DNA of 7,238 nt from Fibrobacter sp. Its GTDB lineage: Bacteria; Fibrobacterota; Fibrobacteria; Fibrobacterales; Fibrobacteraceae. Below the pieces are notes generated by a model, which did no database searches, had not been told where the DNA came from, and saw only the letters and a program-made list of their open reading frames with translations. Shown here piece after piece: positions 1-6,504 of the stretch. Within the stretch, counting starts at the first letter, position 1; each line of letters starts with the position of its first letter. Position numbers and translations under genes: made by a program. The stretch lies in contig JABUUR010000295.1 in the NCBI GenBank assembly GCA_021443065.1, positions 1 to 7,238 of the forward strand, read 5' to 3'.

Positions 1-10
1 AAGCATTTCT

Positions 11-26
11 TAGCGCTTTAGCGCTT
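11..26. repeat. Tandem 8-bp repeat (TAGCGCTT x2)
   Basis: Two perfect copies of TAGCGCTT lie head to tail at 11-18 and 19-26. Each contains the self-complementary AGCGCT, so the pair can also fold into a small hairpin. No gene is seen around it. It is probably part of a dispersed intergenic repeat that continues off the left edge. Confidence 0.5.
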
Positions 27-37
27 AGAAAGACTTG

Positions 38-50
38 TCCACGTAGTGGA
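38..50. repeat. Small inverted repeat
   Basis: TCCAC (38-42) and GTGGA (46-50) are perfect complements around a GTA loop. The right arm is followed by TGACA, the same pentamer that ends the GGGATGACA units further right, so it may be a diverged member of the same intergenic repeat class. There is no T-run on either side, so an intrinsic terminator is unlikely. Confidence 0.45.
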
Positions 51-68
51 TGACAACGTATAATGACG

Positions 69-87
69 CAAGGGGCTCAGCCCCTTG
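69..87. repeat. Inverted repeat / hairpin, stem of 8
   Basis: CAAGGGGC (69-76) pairs perfectly with GCCCCTTG (80-87) around a TCA loop. A second, looser pairing (GAACC at 88-92 with GGTTC at 108-112) flanks it. Neither strand has a run of T after the stem, which argues against a Rho-independent terminator. It is best read as a dispersed palindromic repeat next to the larger array. Confidence 0.5.
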
Positions 88-236
88 GAACCACAACAAA
101 AAGCCTGGGTTCGCAAGACTTTTCGGTAATGCAATGTAATGGGGGGGATCCCGGGTCAAGCCCGGGATGACAATGTCAGGTGCCGGGATGGTTTTTCTGC
201 CCTCCAGTGAGACGGCTTGCAGATCCCGGGTCAAGC

Positions 237-272
237 CCGGGATGACAGCGAGTGGGGGCCGGGATGACAATG
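237..272. repeat. 36-bp direct repeat, copy 1 (partner at 320-355)
   Basis: Bases 237-272 are identical to 320-355, an offset of 83 bp. The shared block runs from CCGGGATGACA through GCGAGTGGGGG into a second CCGGGATGACAATG. It therefore contains two half-units plus the DNA between them, which suggests a local duplication within the array rather than independent insertion of single units. Confidence 0.8.
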
Positions 273-319
273 CGGGGAGGGGGATCCCGGGTCAAGCCCG
301 GGATGACAGCTGGATAAGG

Positions 320-355
320 CCGGGATGACAGCGAGTGGGGGCCGGGATGACAATG
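320..355. repeat. 36-bp direct repeat, copy 2 (partner at 237-272)
   Basis: This is an exact copy of 237-272. It differs on the left flank: copy 1 continues leftward into a full palindrome, whereas copy 2 is preceded by TGGATAAGG and lacks the left arm. Confidence 0.8.
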
Positions 356-369
356 TGTGTGGGTACGGC

Positions 370-861
370 TTACAGGTGGAGTTTTTTCTGGCCGTTTTCC
401 TGGCGGTTGCCTTGCAGTTTCGTTGCACAGGCTTTGTCTTGCCGCAGGATTTTCACCAGGGCGCTGGGCGTTAGGCCGAATGCCGCCGCCGCGGTCTTGG
501 TGTCGCCGCCCTTGGCGCAAATGATGTCAAAGACGTGGGCGACAAACAGGGGAAACTGTGGGTTGGATGGCTGGATGTGTCCGTTGCTCCCCGGAAAGCG
601 CATTTCAGGGCTTGCCGGCTCCTCGCGGACTTGCAATGCCAACGCCATCTGCATTCTGCGCAATGCATGGGTCTTATTTTCCAGGGCGCTCCGACCTTCG
701 CAGGATTTGATTTCTAAATTAAACTCACGAAGTGTAAGCAAGACTCCCGTGTTGGTCTTGTTCCGGTGCTGGCCGCCGGGACCGCTGCCCTGAAATCCCT
801 TGAGGGCGCAGGCCCGCAAAAGTTCGTCGGGAGTCATTTTTAGGTAGGTATCGCGATGCAT
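370..861 (-). CDS. Peptide chain release factor-like protein (RF-1/GGQ domain)
   Basis: This 163-aa protein carries the class I release factor catalytic loop. The signature GSGPGGQHRNKTNTG has GGQ at residues 29-31. In release factors and in ArfB/YaeJ-type rescue factors, GGQ enters the ribosomal peptidyl-transferase centre and triggers hydrolysis of peptidyl-tRNA. The codon-recognition domains of RF1/RF2 are absent, so a stop-codon-independent ribosome-rescue role in the cytoplasm is likely. The C-terminal ~60 residues (from FPLFVAHVFDI at 103) have a helix-turn-helix-like pattern, GGDTKTAAAAFGLTPSALVKIL, instead of the long basic ArfB tail. I recall this layout from release factor-like proteins of Verrucomicrobia and related phyla. 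The start is uncertain: M1 at 861-859 or M9 (MTPDELL) at 837-835. Neither has a clear Shine-Dalgarno sequence. The reading frame stays open further upstream to 1575, but that part is antisense to the lipoprotein gene and was excluded. The stop is at 370-372, beside the repeat array. Confidence 0.85.
   Translation of the reverse strand: MHRDTYLKMTPDELLRACALKGFQGSGPGGQHRNKTNTGVLLTLREFNLEIKSCEGRSALENKTHALRRMQMALALQVREEPASPEMRFPGSNGHIQPSNPQFPLFVAHVFDIICAKGGDTKTAAAAFGLTPSALVKILRQDKACATKLQGNRQENGQKKLHL
846..848 (+). promoter_or_regulatory. Shine-Dalgarno of the lipoprotein gene
   Basis: AGG at 846-848, part of TAGGTAGGT, sits 7 nt before the ATG at 856. It supports that start, which is also the only one giving a complete signal peptide with basic residues ahead of the hydrophobic core. 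The site lies inside the N-terminal codons of the divergent release factor-like gene if that gene starts at 861. Confidence 0.5.
856..861. other. Back-to-back divergent start codons (ATGCAT)
   Basis: The palindromic hexamer ATGCAT supplies an ATG to the plus-strand lipoprotein gene (856-858) and an ATG to the minus-strand release factor-like gene (861-859). If both are used, the genes overlap by 6 bp with no intergenic DNA, and each promoter and leader must lie inside the other gene. If the minus gene starts at 837, 18 bp separate the two start codons. Confidence 0.6.
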
Positions 862-1566
862 ATACTGAAAAATAAAATTGTTGTGGCAGTTGTTGCGCTC
901 TCCCTGGCGATTTTTGCCGGTTGTGCGGGTTCGTCCAACACGTCTTCTACCCACAATCCCGCTGAAAAAGATGCCAAAGTACAGGTTCAGGAGCAGGACA
1001 AGCAGGCGATGCTCGATAACATGTTCCAACAACTTCTGGAGGCAACCCGCAACGATACCCCCGCCGACGATCTGCTTTCTATGATGACGGACACCTCGGA
1101 ATACTGGCTGGACACTCTGGAAAACCGGGCCAAGGTCTACAATTCCGAAGACTTGGACAATAGCCCGTTCTACGAGGCCTACGCCATCTTGATGTACCGT
1201 ATGTACGACCGGGAACATCTGTTCGAGGTTTCGGAGGATCGAATGCTCTGGTTGCTGATGGGCAAGGCCGGGCTTTTCCAGAAGTTTGCAAACCTTAAGT
1301 TGGGCCCCATGAAAATCAAGAACGACCGCGGCAGCGTGGGCCTTGCCAGCAGCCCCGAGGTCCCTATTATGCTTTTTGAATGGGACGATACGGCCTGGAA
1401 ACTGAACCTGGCCGAGACGATCCCGCTGATTACCAAGGGCATGGAGGCTACCGCCGTCAAGAAAAACTGGAGCGGCAAAAAACTGGCGCTTTACTGGATT
1501 GACAGCGAGTACCACATGACCTACAGCCGCCTGGATGAATCCCTTTGCGAACCCATCGGATTCTAA
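856..1566 (+). CDS. Putative lipoprotein of unknown function
   Basis: This 236-aa protein has a type II signal peptide: MHILKNK, a hydrophobic stretch (residues 8-21), then FAGC with the lipidation Cys at 23. Phe at the -3 position is less usual than Leu but tolerated. A Ser/Thr/Asn-rich linker (24-34) follows, and then a charged, probably helical region (about 37-95) rich in Asp, Glu and Gln. The C-terminal half alternates short strands and helices. The segment EWDDTAWKLNL (175-185) resembles the terminal strand of small NTF2-like/SnoaL-like lipoproteins, where a Trp-Lys-x-Asp/Asn-Leu motif is common. That fold is a guess and no enzymatic motif is seen. The protein should sit in the inner or outer membrane facing the periplasm. 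It is the first gene of the plus-strand cluster that includes the PorU-like peptidase, and its stop TAA overlaps the next ATG as TAATG, so the two are probably translationally coupled. I do not recognise a named family. Confidence 0.85.
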   Translation: MHILKNKIVVAVVALSLAIFAGCAGSSNTSSTHNPAEKDAKVQVQEQDKQAMLDNMFQQLLEATRNDTPADDLLSMMTDTSEYWLDTLENRAKVYNSEDLDNSPFYEAYAILMYRMYDREHLFEVSEDRMLWLLMGKAGLFQKFANLKLGPMKIKNDRGSVGLASSPEVPIMLFEWDDTAWKLNLAETIPLITKGMEATAVKKNWSGKKLALYWIDSEYHMTYSRLDESLCEPIGF

Positions 1567-2453
1567 TGCGCTCAATAATCATTGTTTTACTGGCTGTGGC
1601 GGTATGCTTTTGCGCTCCTGCAAAGCCTTACAAGAATGCCGCGTCCAAGGGTTATACCTCGGGCTCCGCAAGAATTGTGGGTGCCGTAGATTCCAAGTCG
1701 GCCTTTAGCGGTGACCGGCTTTTTGCAGTGCTGGACTCCGTGGGCGGCACGGGCACCTGGATGGAATGGGATGTGAATGGCATTGGCGACCCGTCGCTGA
1801 TGGAGGTCCTTGACCCTATGCTGAAAAGCGAGAACAAGCCCGAGATGGTATGGGTGATTGTGGAACGCCCAAGCCCGCTGGTTGCGGTGCTGTTGCAGAA
1901 AGGGCCTGGCGAAGTTCTCGTCTTTTATGAACTTAAGGGCCTTGATGCAAAGCCTGTTGCCCTAGAAATCAACAAGGTGCTCACGCCAGATGTGGTGTTC
2001 AGGGACTACCGGCAAATTTCCGAGACCGAGTTTGTCCATCGGGACAAGGACAATTTGAAGGTGGTGCTCACCCCCAAGACCATCCATTTCACCTACACCA
2101 TGAAGGGGGAGGATCCGTTGCTTTTCCCCGAGGGCTTTTCTTCCATGACCTTCGTGGAGAAAAACGCCATCGTGAACGATTTCGAGGACTATTTCAAGTA
2201 CGAGTATTCCCTGATGCTCAGGGCCTTTGTCCAGTCCACCCGGGCCGTTTTCAACTGGCAACCCTGGCATTGGTACCTGAAGGAGTGGAACGGCAGGTTC
2301 ATGATGCCTCGGGCCGAACTGGAGGCGATTCTTGCCGGTGGGATAATGCCTCAGTCTTTTACTCTGTTCAACGCCAAAACGAAACAGGGCGAAACTGTTG
2401 TGTTTAGGACCAACGGAAGGGGCTTTTCGGAACTGGTCATTACTCGTCCATAA
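1566..2453 (+). CDS. Exported protein of unknown function
   Basis: The ATG at 1566 overlaps the upstream stop as TAATG and gives a 295-aa protein. An in-frame TTG at 1545 would add seven residues that spoil the signal peptide, so it was rejected. The N-terminus MRSIIIVLLAVAVCFCAPA is a signal sequence. APA (17-19) fits signal peptidase I cleavage before Lys20. Cys14 and Cys16 lack a good lipobox, so lipidation is possible but not favoured. The mature part looks like mixed beta-strand and helix, with alternating hydrophobic strands such as MVWVIVE and EVLVFYEL. A marked aromatic patch lies at 230-245 (N-W-Q-P-W-H-W-Y-L-K-E-W-N-G-R-F). No catalytic motif or known domain was recognised. There is no Shine-Dalgarno, consistent with coupling to the lipoprotein gene. 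Its position directly before the PorU-like gene suggests an envelope role linked to it, by context only. Confidence 0.85.
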   Translation: MRSIIIVLLAVAVCFCAPAKPYKNAASKGYTSGSARIVGAVDSKSAFSGDRLFAVLDSVGGTGTWMEWDVNGIGDPSLMEVLDPMLKSENKPEMVWVIVERPSPLVAVLLQKGPGEVLVFYELKGLDAKPVALEINKVLTPDVVFRDYRQISETEFVHRDKDNLKVVLTPKTIHFTYTMKGEDPLLFPEGFSSMTFVEKNAIVNDFEDYFKYEYSLMLRAFVQSTRAVFNWQPWHWYLKEWNGRFMMPRAELEAILAGGIMPQSFTLFNAKTKQGETVVFRTNGRGFSELVITRP

Positions 2454-2476
2454 TTGAAATTTTGTATTTTGGGAAA

Positions 2477-5400
2477 GTGAAATTTATTTTTAGAAACGTC
2501 TGGTTTGCCGTAATGACGGTGCTGCTTGCAGTGCCTTCTTTTGCGTCCAGAATTATCGAAGATTCCAAGTCGAAATTTGTCCTGGAGGACTGGGTCCTGG
2601 AACCCAGCCCGGTGGATTGTGAAAGCCCCGCCAGGTATTACCGTGTTGCCCTGCCTACAAAGGATGCCCCCTCTTTTTTCGTAGAAGACATTAAAACCGA
2701 GGGGGTCAACAAAACCGCCTGCAGCGTGGATACCTTGGATATTCAGCCCCTGTGGGCATCAGACCCGATTTTCAAGGATGGACTTTGGCTTACGGACATT
2801 CGTGTTCCCCTGTATGTCGGGCAGGGGGCTTCTGCAGTACTGCGCCGAAGTTTCAGGCTGCATGTAACCTTCAATGGGGCGGCAAACGGTACTAATCCCG
2901 GCAAGAGGGCTCTGTTGAGGGTTTTAAACCCCGCGGGGGCTTCCAGGTTCGGAGTCTCCCAGACGGCTCTTCGCAATGGGTTGCGAAAGGCTGCCGTGAG
3001 CGAAATTTCCGATGTCAACTTTCTTGCACAGATTCTCGTTGGCGACGACAGCGTTGCCACCTTTTCCGAAGATGGCGTTTATGCCATCGACTACAAGACG
3101 ATCCGTACTGCGCTTTTGCCCTTGCAGCGTCAAGACGATTTGGGCGGTATTGAAGTAGACAAGATTGTTCTGTATGGCGCCTCCCAGGATACCTTGGCCG
3201 ATGTGGGTCCGGGCGAAGCCCAGCGAAACCCCAGCCAGATGTTCGAAATTCCCATTGAAATCAGGGACCATTCTCCCGGGAGCTCGACTCCCGACGGCAT
3301 ATTCGGCGAAGGGGACTCCCTTGTATTTGTAGGTTACGGCAACGGTTTCTGGAAACGTTGTGACAGGGAAGATTCCGCCTTTGTGAACGGTAAAATGGAC
3401 TACTTCCATTCCTATTCGCCGTACTCCTTTTACCAGAGTTTTTTGCTGGGCGAAAAGTCTACGGGCAAGGGTCTTCGTCTGAATGAGAAAATAAGGGCAC
3501 CTTCTGCTTTGGCAAAGGATGTGGAATGGATCCGCTATGTGCGGGCCGAAAAAGACGCCATCCTTCGAGATGCCTACTACGGAAAAACTCTGGACTGGGA
3601 ATCCTCTTCGGGCAAGGAATGGTTTTGGCTGTGGCATAGCCGCAAGGATACCACCAAGATTGCGCCCTCTGTCTTGAGTTTTTCTGGGACTGAAACTCTC
3701 CCCGGTTTTATCAAGGGTGGTCGCCAGTACGTTTCTGTGACTTATTTCCCCCATCGTTCTGTATGGGCCGAAAGCGTAGAGGGTAAAATAGACCAGGTTC
3801 CAAGTGTGAGGCTTTCTGAAAAAAGTTATGCCGAACGTATGGGCGAAATTCGCTTTTCCATGGATGTGAATGGGCGTGAAACCCGTTGGGATTCCACCGC
3901 TTTGATTCCCGGCGGAAATTTCAGGATGGACAATCCCGGCTTGAAGGCTTCTGGAAACGAATACTCCTTGACAATGTTGCCCAATATTCGCCAGTACGAC
4001 CGGTTTGACGGATACACGGTGGCTTACCAGTGGAAGCCTACGGTTGAATATGCGGAGTGGCTTCTGCCGGGGGCTGTGTCCGGCATTATTCGCATACCCG
4101 TGGAGTCCGGCGTCCAGGTATTGAAATTCAAGAACCTTCGGCCTGTGGGCTTGTTGTCTGTTGCGGACGGCTTTGCCAAGGACAGCGTGTCCAGTTCCGA
4201 CGATGTTCGCTACCTGGCCTTTCGCGAAGGCAAGTTCCGCTCTGCGGTAAAGGTCTCGGGCATTGCAAAACCCAGGGAAAACGTGCTTTCCGACCTGACA
4301 AAACCCAACTCCAAACTGGAATACCTCATTGTTACTCCGGAAGAATTTTTGGACCAGGCCATAGCCTTGGCGGAGTTCCGCTCTGACGGGTCTGCAATTT
4401 CTACCGTACCTACTTCCGTGGTGACCGTAGAAAACATCTATCGTCATTATACGGCGGGGCGTCAGTCTCCCGTTGCCATCAGAAATTTCCTCTCCTATGT
4501 CTATTCCGTTTGCCCCAATTTCAAGTACGTTCTCTTTGCGGGGGCCGGGCACTACGACTATCGCGGTTCGAACAGCAAACTTACCGCCAATCTGGTTCCG
4601 CCTTTTGAAAAGGAAAATGCGGTTATCGAAGATTTCTTTGCCGCCTTGGATTCGGGTGAATCTGTGGGCTACGGCTCCTACGATATAGACGTTGCTGTGG
4701 GCCGCCTGCCGTTCTTGACCGCCGAGGAATTCGGAAACTACATACAGAAGGCCAAGGAATACGAAAAGCCTGGCGTAATGGATTATTCGGATTGGCGTTC
4801 TACGCTGTTGCTTGCCGCAGACGACGCCCTCAATTCCGGCAGGGTCGACAATTCGAGACATTCCATATACCAGGAAAATATCGCAAACCTGATTGATAGT
4901 TTATCTGCAAAAAAACAACAGCGCTGGTCCATAAAAAAGGTGTATCTTCTGGAATATCCCGAAGATGCCGCGGGCCAAAAGAAAGAGGCCTCTGACAATT
5001 TGATCAACATCATGAATCAAGGCACCCTGTTTACCACCTACTTTGGTCACGGTTCCAAGACGGACTGGGCCTCGGAAGGTTTGCTGAAGCCTCGTTATAT
5101 CAGCAGGTTGAACAATGAAGGCCGCTACACCATTCTGGGTTCGTTCTCCTGCACTGTGGCCCGCTTCGACGAAGGCACCACCCGTTCCTTGTCCGAAGAA
5201 TTCCTGTTTGCATCTAAGGCCGGCTCCATCGCCTCCATCGGCGCCACCCGCGAAACCTTTGCCAATAGCAACCATCAGTTGGCTAAATCTTTTTTGGTAC
5301 AAGCCTTGACCAATGAAGGCATTACCCTGGGCGATGCTTTTTTCAAGGCGAAGGGCGCGGTTTCGTCTGTCTACAGCAGCGACCGGTACAATAACGAAAA

Positions 5401-6502
5401 GTACGTGCTCATCGGGGAGCCTGTCATTAAAATGCCCGATGCCAGTTTGCGTGTAAAACTGGACCAGAAACTGGACACCCTGAAGGCTTTGGACAAAATG
5501 AAACTTTCGGGCTCCGTGAGCGGCTTACAAGACGGTTTTATAAATCTGGTCCTTTCCGAAGGTCGCACGCAAAAGCGAATGTCCCTTCAGGTGGATGAGG
5601 ACTCCCTGGATGTCACTTATGACGGTACGTTGATCTATTCCGAGGAAGTCCCGGTCAAGAACGGTCGTTTCGAAGTTGATTTTGTTACGCCCCGCAAAAT
5701 TTCCATTGGCGATACCGCCGCCGAATTCAGGGCGTGGGCGCATTCTACGAAAAGCCCTGCCGTCGGGCGACTCTGGAAATCGGACTTGGTCGTGTCTGGA
5801 GTGTCGGCCTATGCGGACTCCCTGAAAGATACCATACCGCCTAAGATCCAGATACAGACCTGCTTTAACGGCGGCCTTGCGACGGAATTCGCTTATGCCC
5901 AAGAGGTAAAACTCCAGAGCCCCGCCTGCCTGCAGGTTGTGGTGAGCGATTCCACCGCACTGGATTTCCGTGAACAGGCCGACGAGGGCGTTACCTTCGA
6001 AGTCGACGGAGTCTTGAACCCTTACCACCCCTGGCCCTATCTGGAGCAGACTTCCAAGCGTGCGGTGGTCCGCATGAACTTTACCTCGGAACAGTACCCT
6101 GCCGGGCGTTACATTTTTAGGGTGCGAGCCCAGGATGTTCTTGGAAATGCAAGCACCAGATCGTTGATTGTGCAAATCACGGACGACATGAAGGCCGGCC
6201 TTGAAGACGTGTACAACGCCCCCAACCCCATGGGCAAGAAGGGCACCACATTCTACTTCAAGAACCTTGCCGTAAATCGCGAGTCGAAGGTGAACATCTA
6301 CATTTACAACCAGAATGGAAAATTGGTGAAGGTGCTCAAGGATGCTGTATCGGGCGTAACCCACTGGGACGGCCGCGACATGCACGGGCGAAAACTTGCC
6401 AACGGCCTATACCACTATGTGGTAAAAAGCGATGTCCCTGCATCCAATGGCAGCGGCAAAAAAACTTGGACGAAAAAGCAAAAATTGTTGATATCGAGGT
6501 AA
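2477..6502 (+). CDS. porU: PorU-like type IX secretion sortase (C25 peptidase)
   Basis: With the GTG start at 2477 the product is 1341 aa, in the size range of PorU (about 1100-1300). PorU is the outer-membrane-associated T9SS cysteine protease that removes cargo C-terminal signals and anchors cargo to the cell surface. This start gives a clean signal peptide, MKFIFRNVWFAVMTVLLAVPSFA; a TTG at 2462 would add five residues. The N-terminal region matches PorU-type segments: EDGVYAIDY (198-206) and DGIFGEGDSLVFVGYG (273-288). The C25 domain spans about 616-985. It contains YVLFAGAGHYDYR (684-696), VGRLPF (741-746), WRSTLLLAADD (773-783), YFGHG with catalytic His858, FSCTVARFDEG with nucleophile Cys892, and LIGEPVIKM (978-986). 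The His-Cys spacing of 34 matches gingipain/PorU geometry. The C-terminal domain (1245-1341) runs from VYNAPNPM through WDGRDMHGRKLANGLYHYVV to KLLISR and is FlgD-like/T9SS sorting-type. One oddity is that the Asp usually present in the GDGSYDY-like motif is replaced (GAGHYDY). The gene lies 23 nt after the upstream stop. It could instead be a secreted gingipain-like protease, but the N-terminal region favours PorU. Confidence 0.88.
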   Translation: MKFIFRNVWFAVMTVLLAVPSFASRIIEDSKSKFVLEDWVLEPSPVDCESPARYYRVALPTKDAPSFFVEDIKTEGVNKTACSVDTLDIQPLWASDPIFKDGLWLTDIRVPLYVGQGASAVLRRSFRLHVTFNGAANGTNPGKRALLRVLNPAGASRFGVSQTALRNGLRKAAVSEISDVNFLAQILVGDDSVATFSEDGVYAIDYKTIRTALLPLQRQDDLGGIEVDKIVLYGASQDTLADVGPGEAQRNPSQMFEIPIEIRDHSPGSSTPDGIFGEGDSLVFVGYGNGFWKRCDREDSAFVNGKMDYFHSYSPYSFYQSFLLGEKSTGKGLRLNEKIRAPSALAKDVEWIRYVRAEKDAILRDAYYGKTLDWESSSGKEWFWLWHSRKDTTKIAPSVLSFSGTETLPGFIKGGRQYVSVTYFPHRSVWAESVEGKIDQVPSVRLSEKSYAERMGEIRFSMDVNGRETRWDSTALIPGGNFRMDNPGLKASGNEYSLTMLPNIRQYDRFDGYTVAYQWKPTVEYAEWLLPGAVSGIIRIPVESGVQVLKFKNLRPVGLLSVADGFAKDSVSSSDDVRYLAFREGKFRSAVKVSGIAKPRENVLSDLTKPNSKLEYLIVTPEEFLDQAIALAEFRSDGSAISTVPTSVVTVENIYRHYTAGRQSPVAIRNFLSYVYSVCPNFKYVLFAGAGHYDYRGSNSKLTANLVPPFEKENAVIEDFFAALDSGESVGYGSYDIDVAVGRLPFLTAEEFGNYIQKAKEYEKPGVMDYSDWRSTLLLAADDALNSGRVDNSRHSIYQENIANLIDSLSAKKQQRWSIKKVYLLEYPEDAAGQKKEASDNLINIMNQGTLFTTYFGHGSKTDWASEGLLKPRYISRLNNEGRYTILGSFSCTVARFDEGTTRSLSEEFLFASKAGSIASIGATRETFANSNHQLAKSFLVQALTNEGITLGDAFFKAKGAVSSVYSSDRYNNEKYVLIGEPVIKMPDASLRVKLDQKLDTLKALDKMKLSGSVSGLQDGFINLVLSEGRTQKRMSLQVDEDSLDVTYDGTLIYSEEVPVKNGRFEVDFVTPRKISIGDTAAEFRAWAHSTKSPAVGRLWKSDLVVSGVSAYADSLKDTIPPKIQIQTCFNGGLATEFAYAQEVKLQSPACLQVVVSDSTALDFREQADEGVTFEVDGVLNPYHPWPYLEQTSKRAVVRMNFTSEQYPAGRYIFRVRAQDVLGNASTRSLIVQITDDMKAGLEDVYNAPNPMGKKGTTFYFKNLAVNRESKVNIYIYNQNGKLVKVLKDAVSGVTHWDGRDMHGRKLANGLYHYVVKSDVPASNGSGKKTWTKKQKLLISR
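6496..6500 (+). promoter_or_regulatory. Shine-Dalgarno GAGGT inside the end of the porU-like gene
   Basis: GAGGT covers the last codons and the first base of the TAA stop of the sortase gene, 4 nt before the ATG at 6505. The placement implies that ribosomes ending on the sortase mRNA can restart on the membrane-protein gene. It supports ATG 6505 as the start. Confidence 0.6.
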
Positions 6503-6504
6503 AC

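Larger units (their letters stand above)
147..355. repeat. Array of CCGGGATGACA palindromic repeats
   Basis: Three full palindromes share GATCCCGGG-TCAAG-CCCGGGATGACA at 147-172, 222-247 and 283-308. The arms ATCCCGGG and CCCGGGAT can form an 8-bp stem. Half-units that keep only the right arm (CCGGGATGACA) lie at 259-269, 320-330 and 342-352, with a broken one at 183-190. All copies point the same way. Spacing is irregular and the intervening DNA is not spacer-like. On the minus strand these units translate as spurious peptides such as CHPGLDPGS and VIPGLTRDP, a familiar artefact of this widespread bacterial intergenic repeat. The array begins about 15 bp beyond the stop codon of the minus-strand gene and may affect its 3' end, but no T-tract is present. 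Confidence 0.85.

Noticed and set aside
69..87. Rho-independent terminator
   Set aside because: The stem is good, but there is no T-run following it on either strand.
147..355. CRISPR array
   Set aside because: The repeats are palindromic intergenic units of unequal length and spacing, some lack the left arm, and the intervening DNA is itself partly duplicated. There are no uniform spacers and no cas genes.
25..520. Small minus-strand proteins rich in CHPGLDPGS/VIPGLTRDP
   Set aside because: They are translations of the palindromic repeat array, a common annotation artefact, and show no start signal or protein-like composition.
862..1575. N-terminal extension of the release factor-like protein on the minus strand
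   Set aside because: The frame stays open, but the sequence is fully antisense to the lipoprotein gene. The RF-1-type domain begins only near residue 9 of the 163-aa version, and the plus strand carries a signal peptide and lipobox.
2451..2482. Promoter between the exported protein and the porU-like gene
   Set aside because: TTGAAA at 2454-2459 could act as a -35 box, but no -10-like hexamer follows at 16-18 bp and the gap is only 23 nt. Read-through is simpler.
2924..4861. 645-codon antisense open frame inside the porU-like gene
   Set aside because: The plus strand carries the recognisable PorU N-terminal region and part of the C25 domain here. The antisense product has no recognisable motif and its length follows from codon bias on the coding strand.
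5525..6385. 286-codon antisense open frame opposite the end of the porU-like gene
   Set aside because: It overlaps the well-supported C-terminal sorting-type domain on the plus strand and shows no motif of its own.
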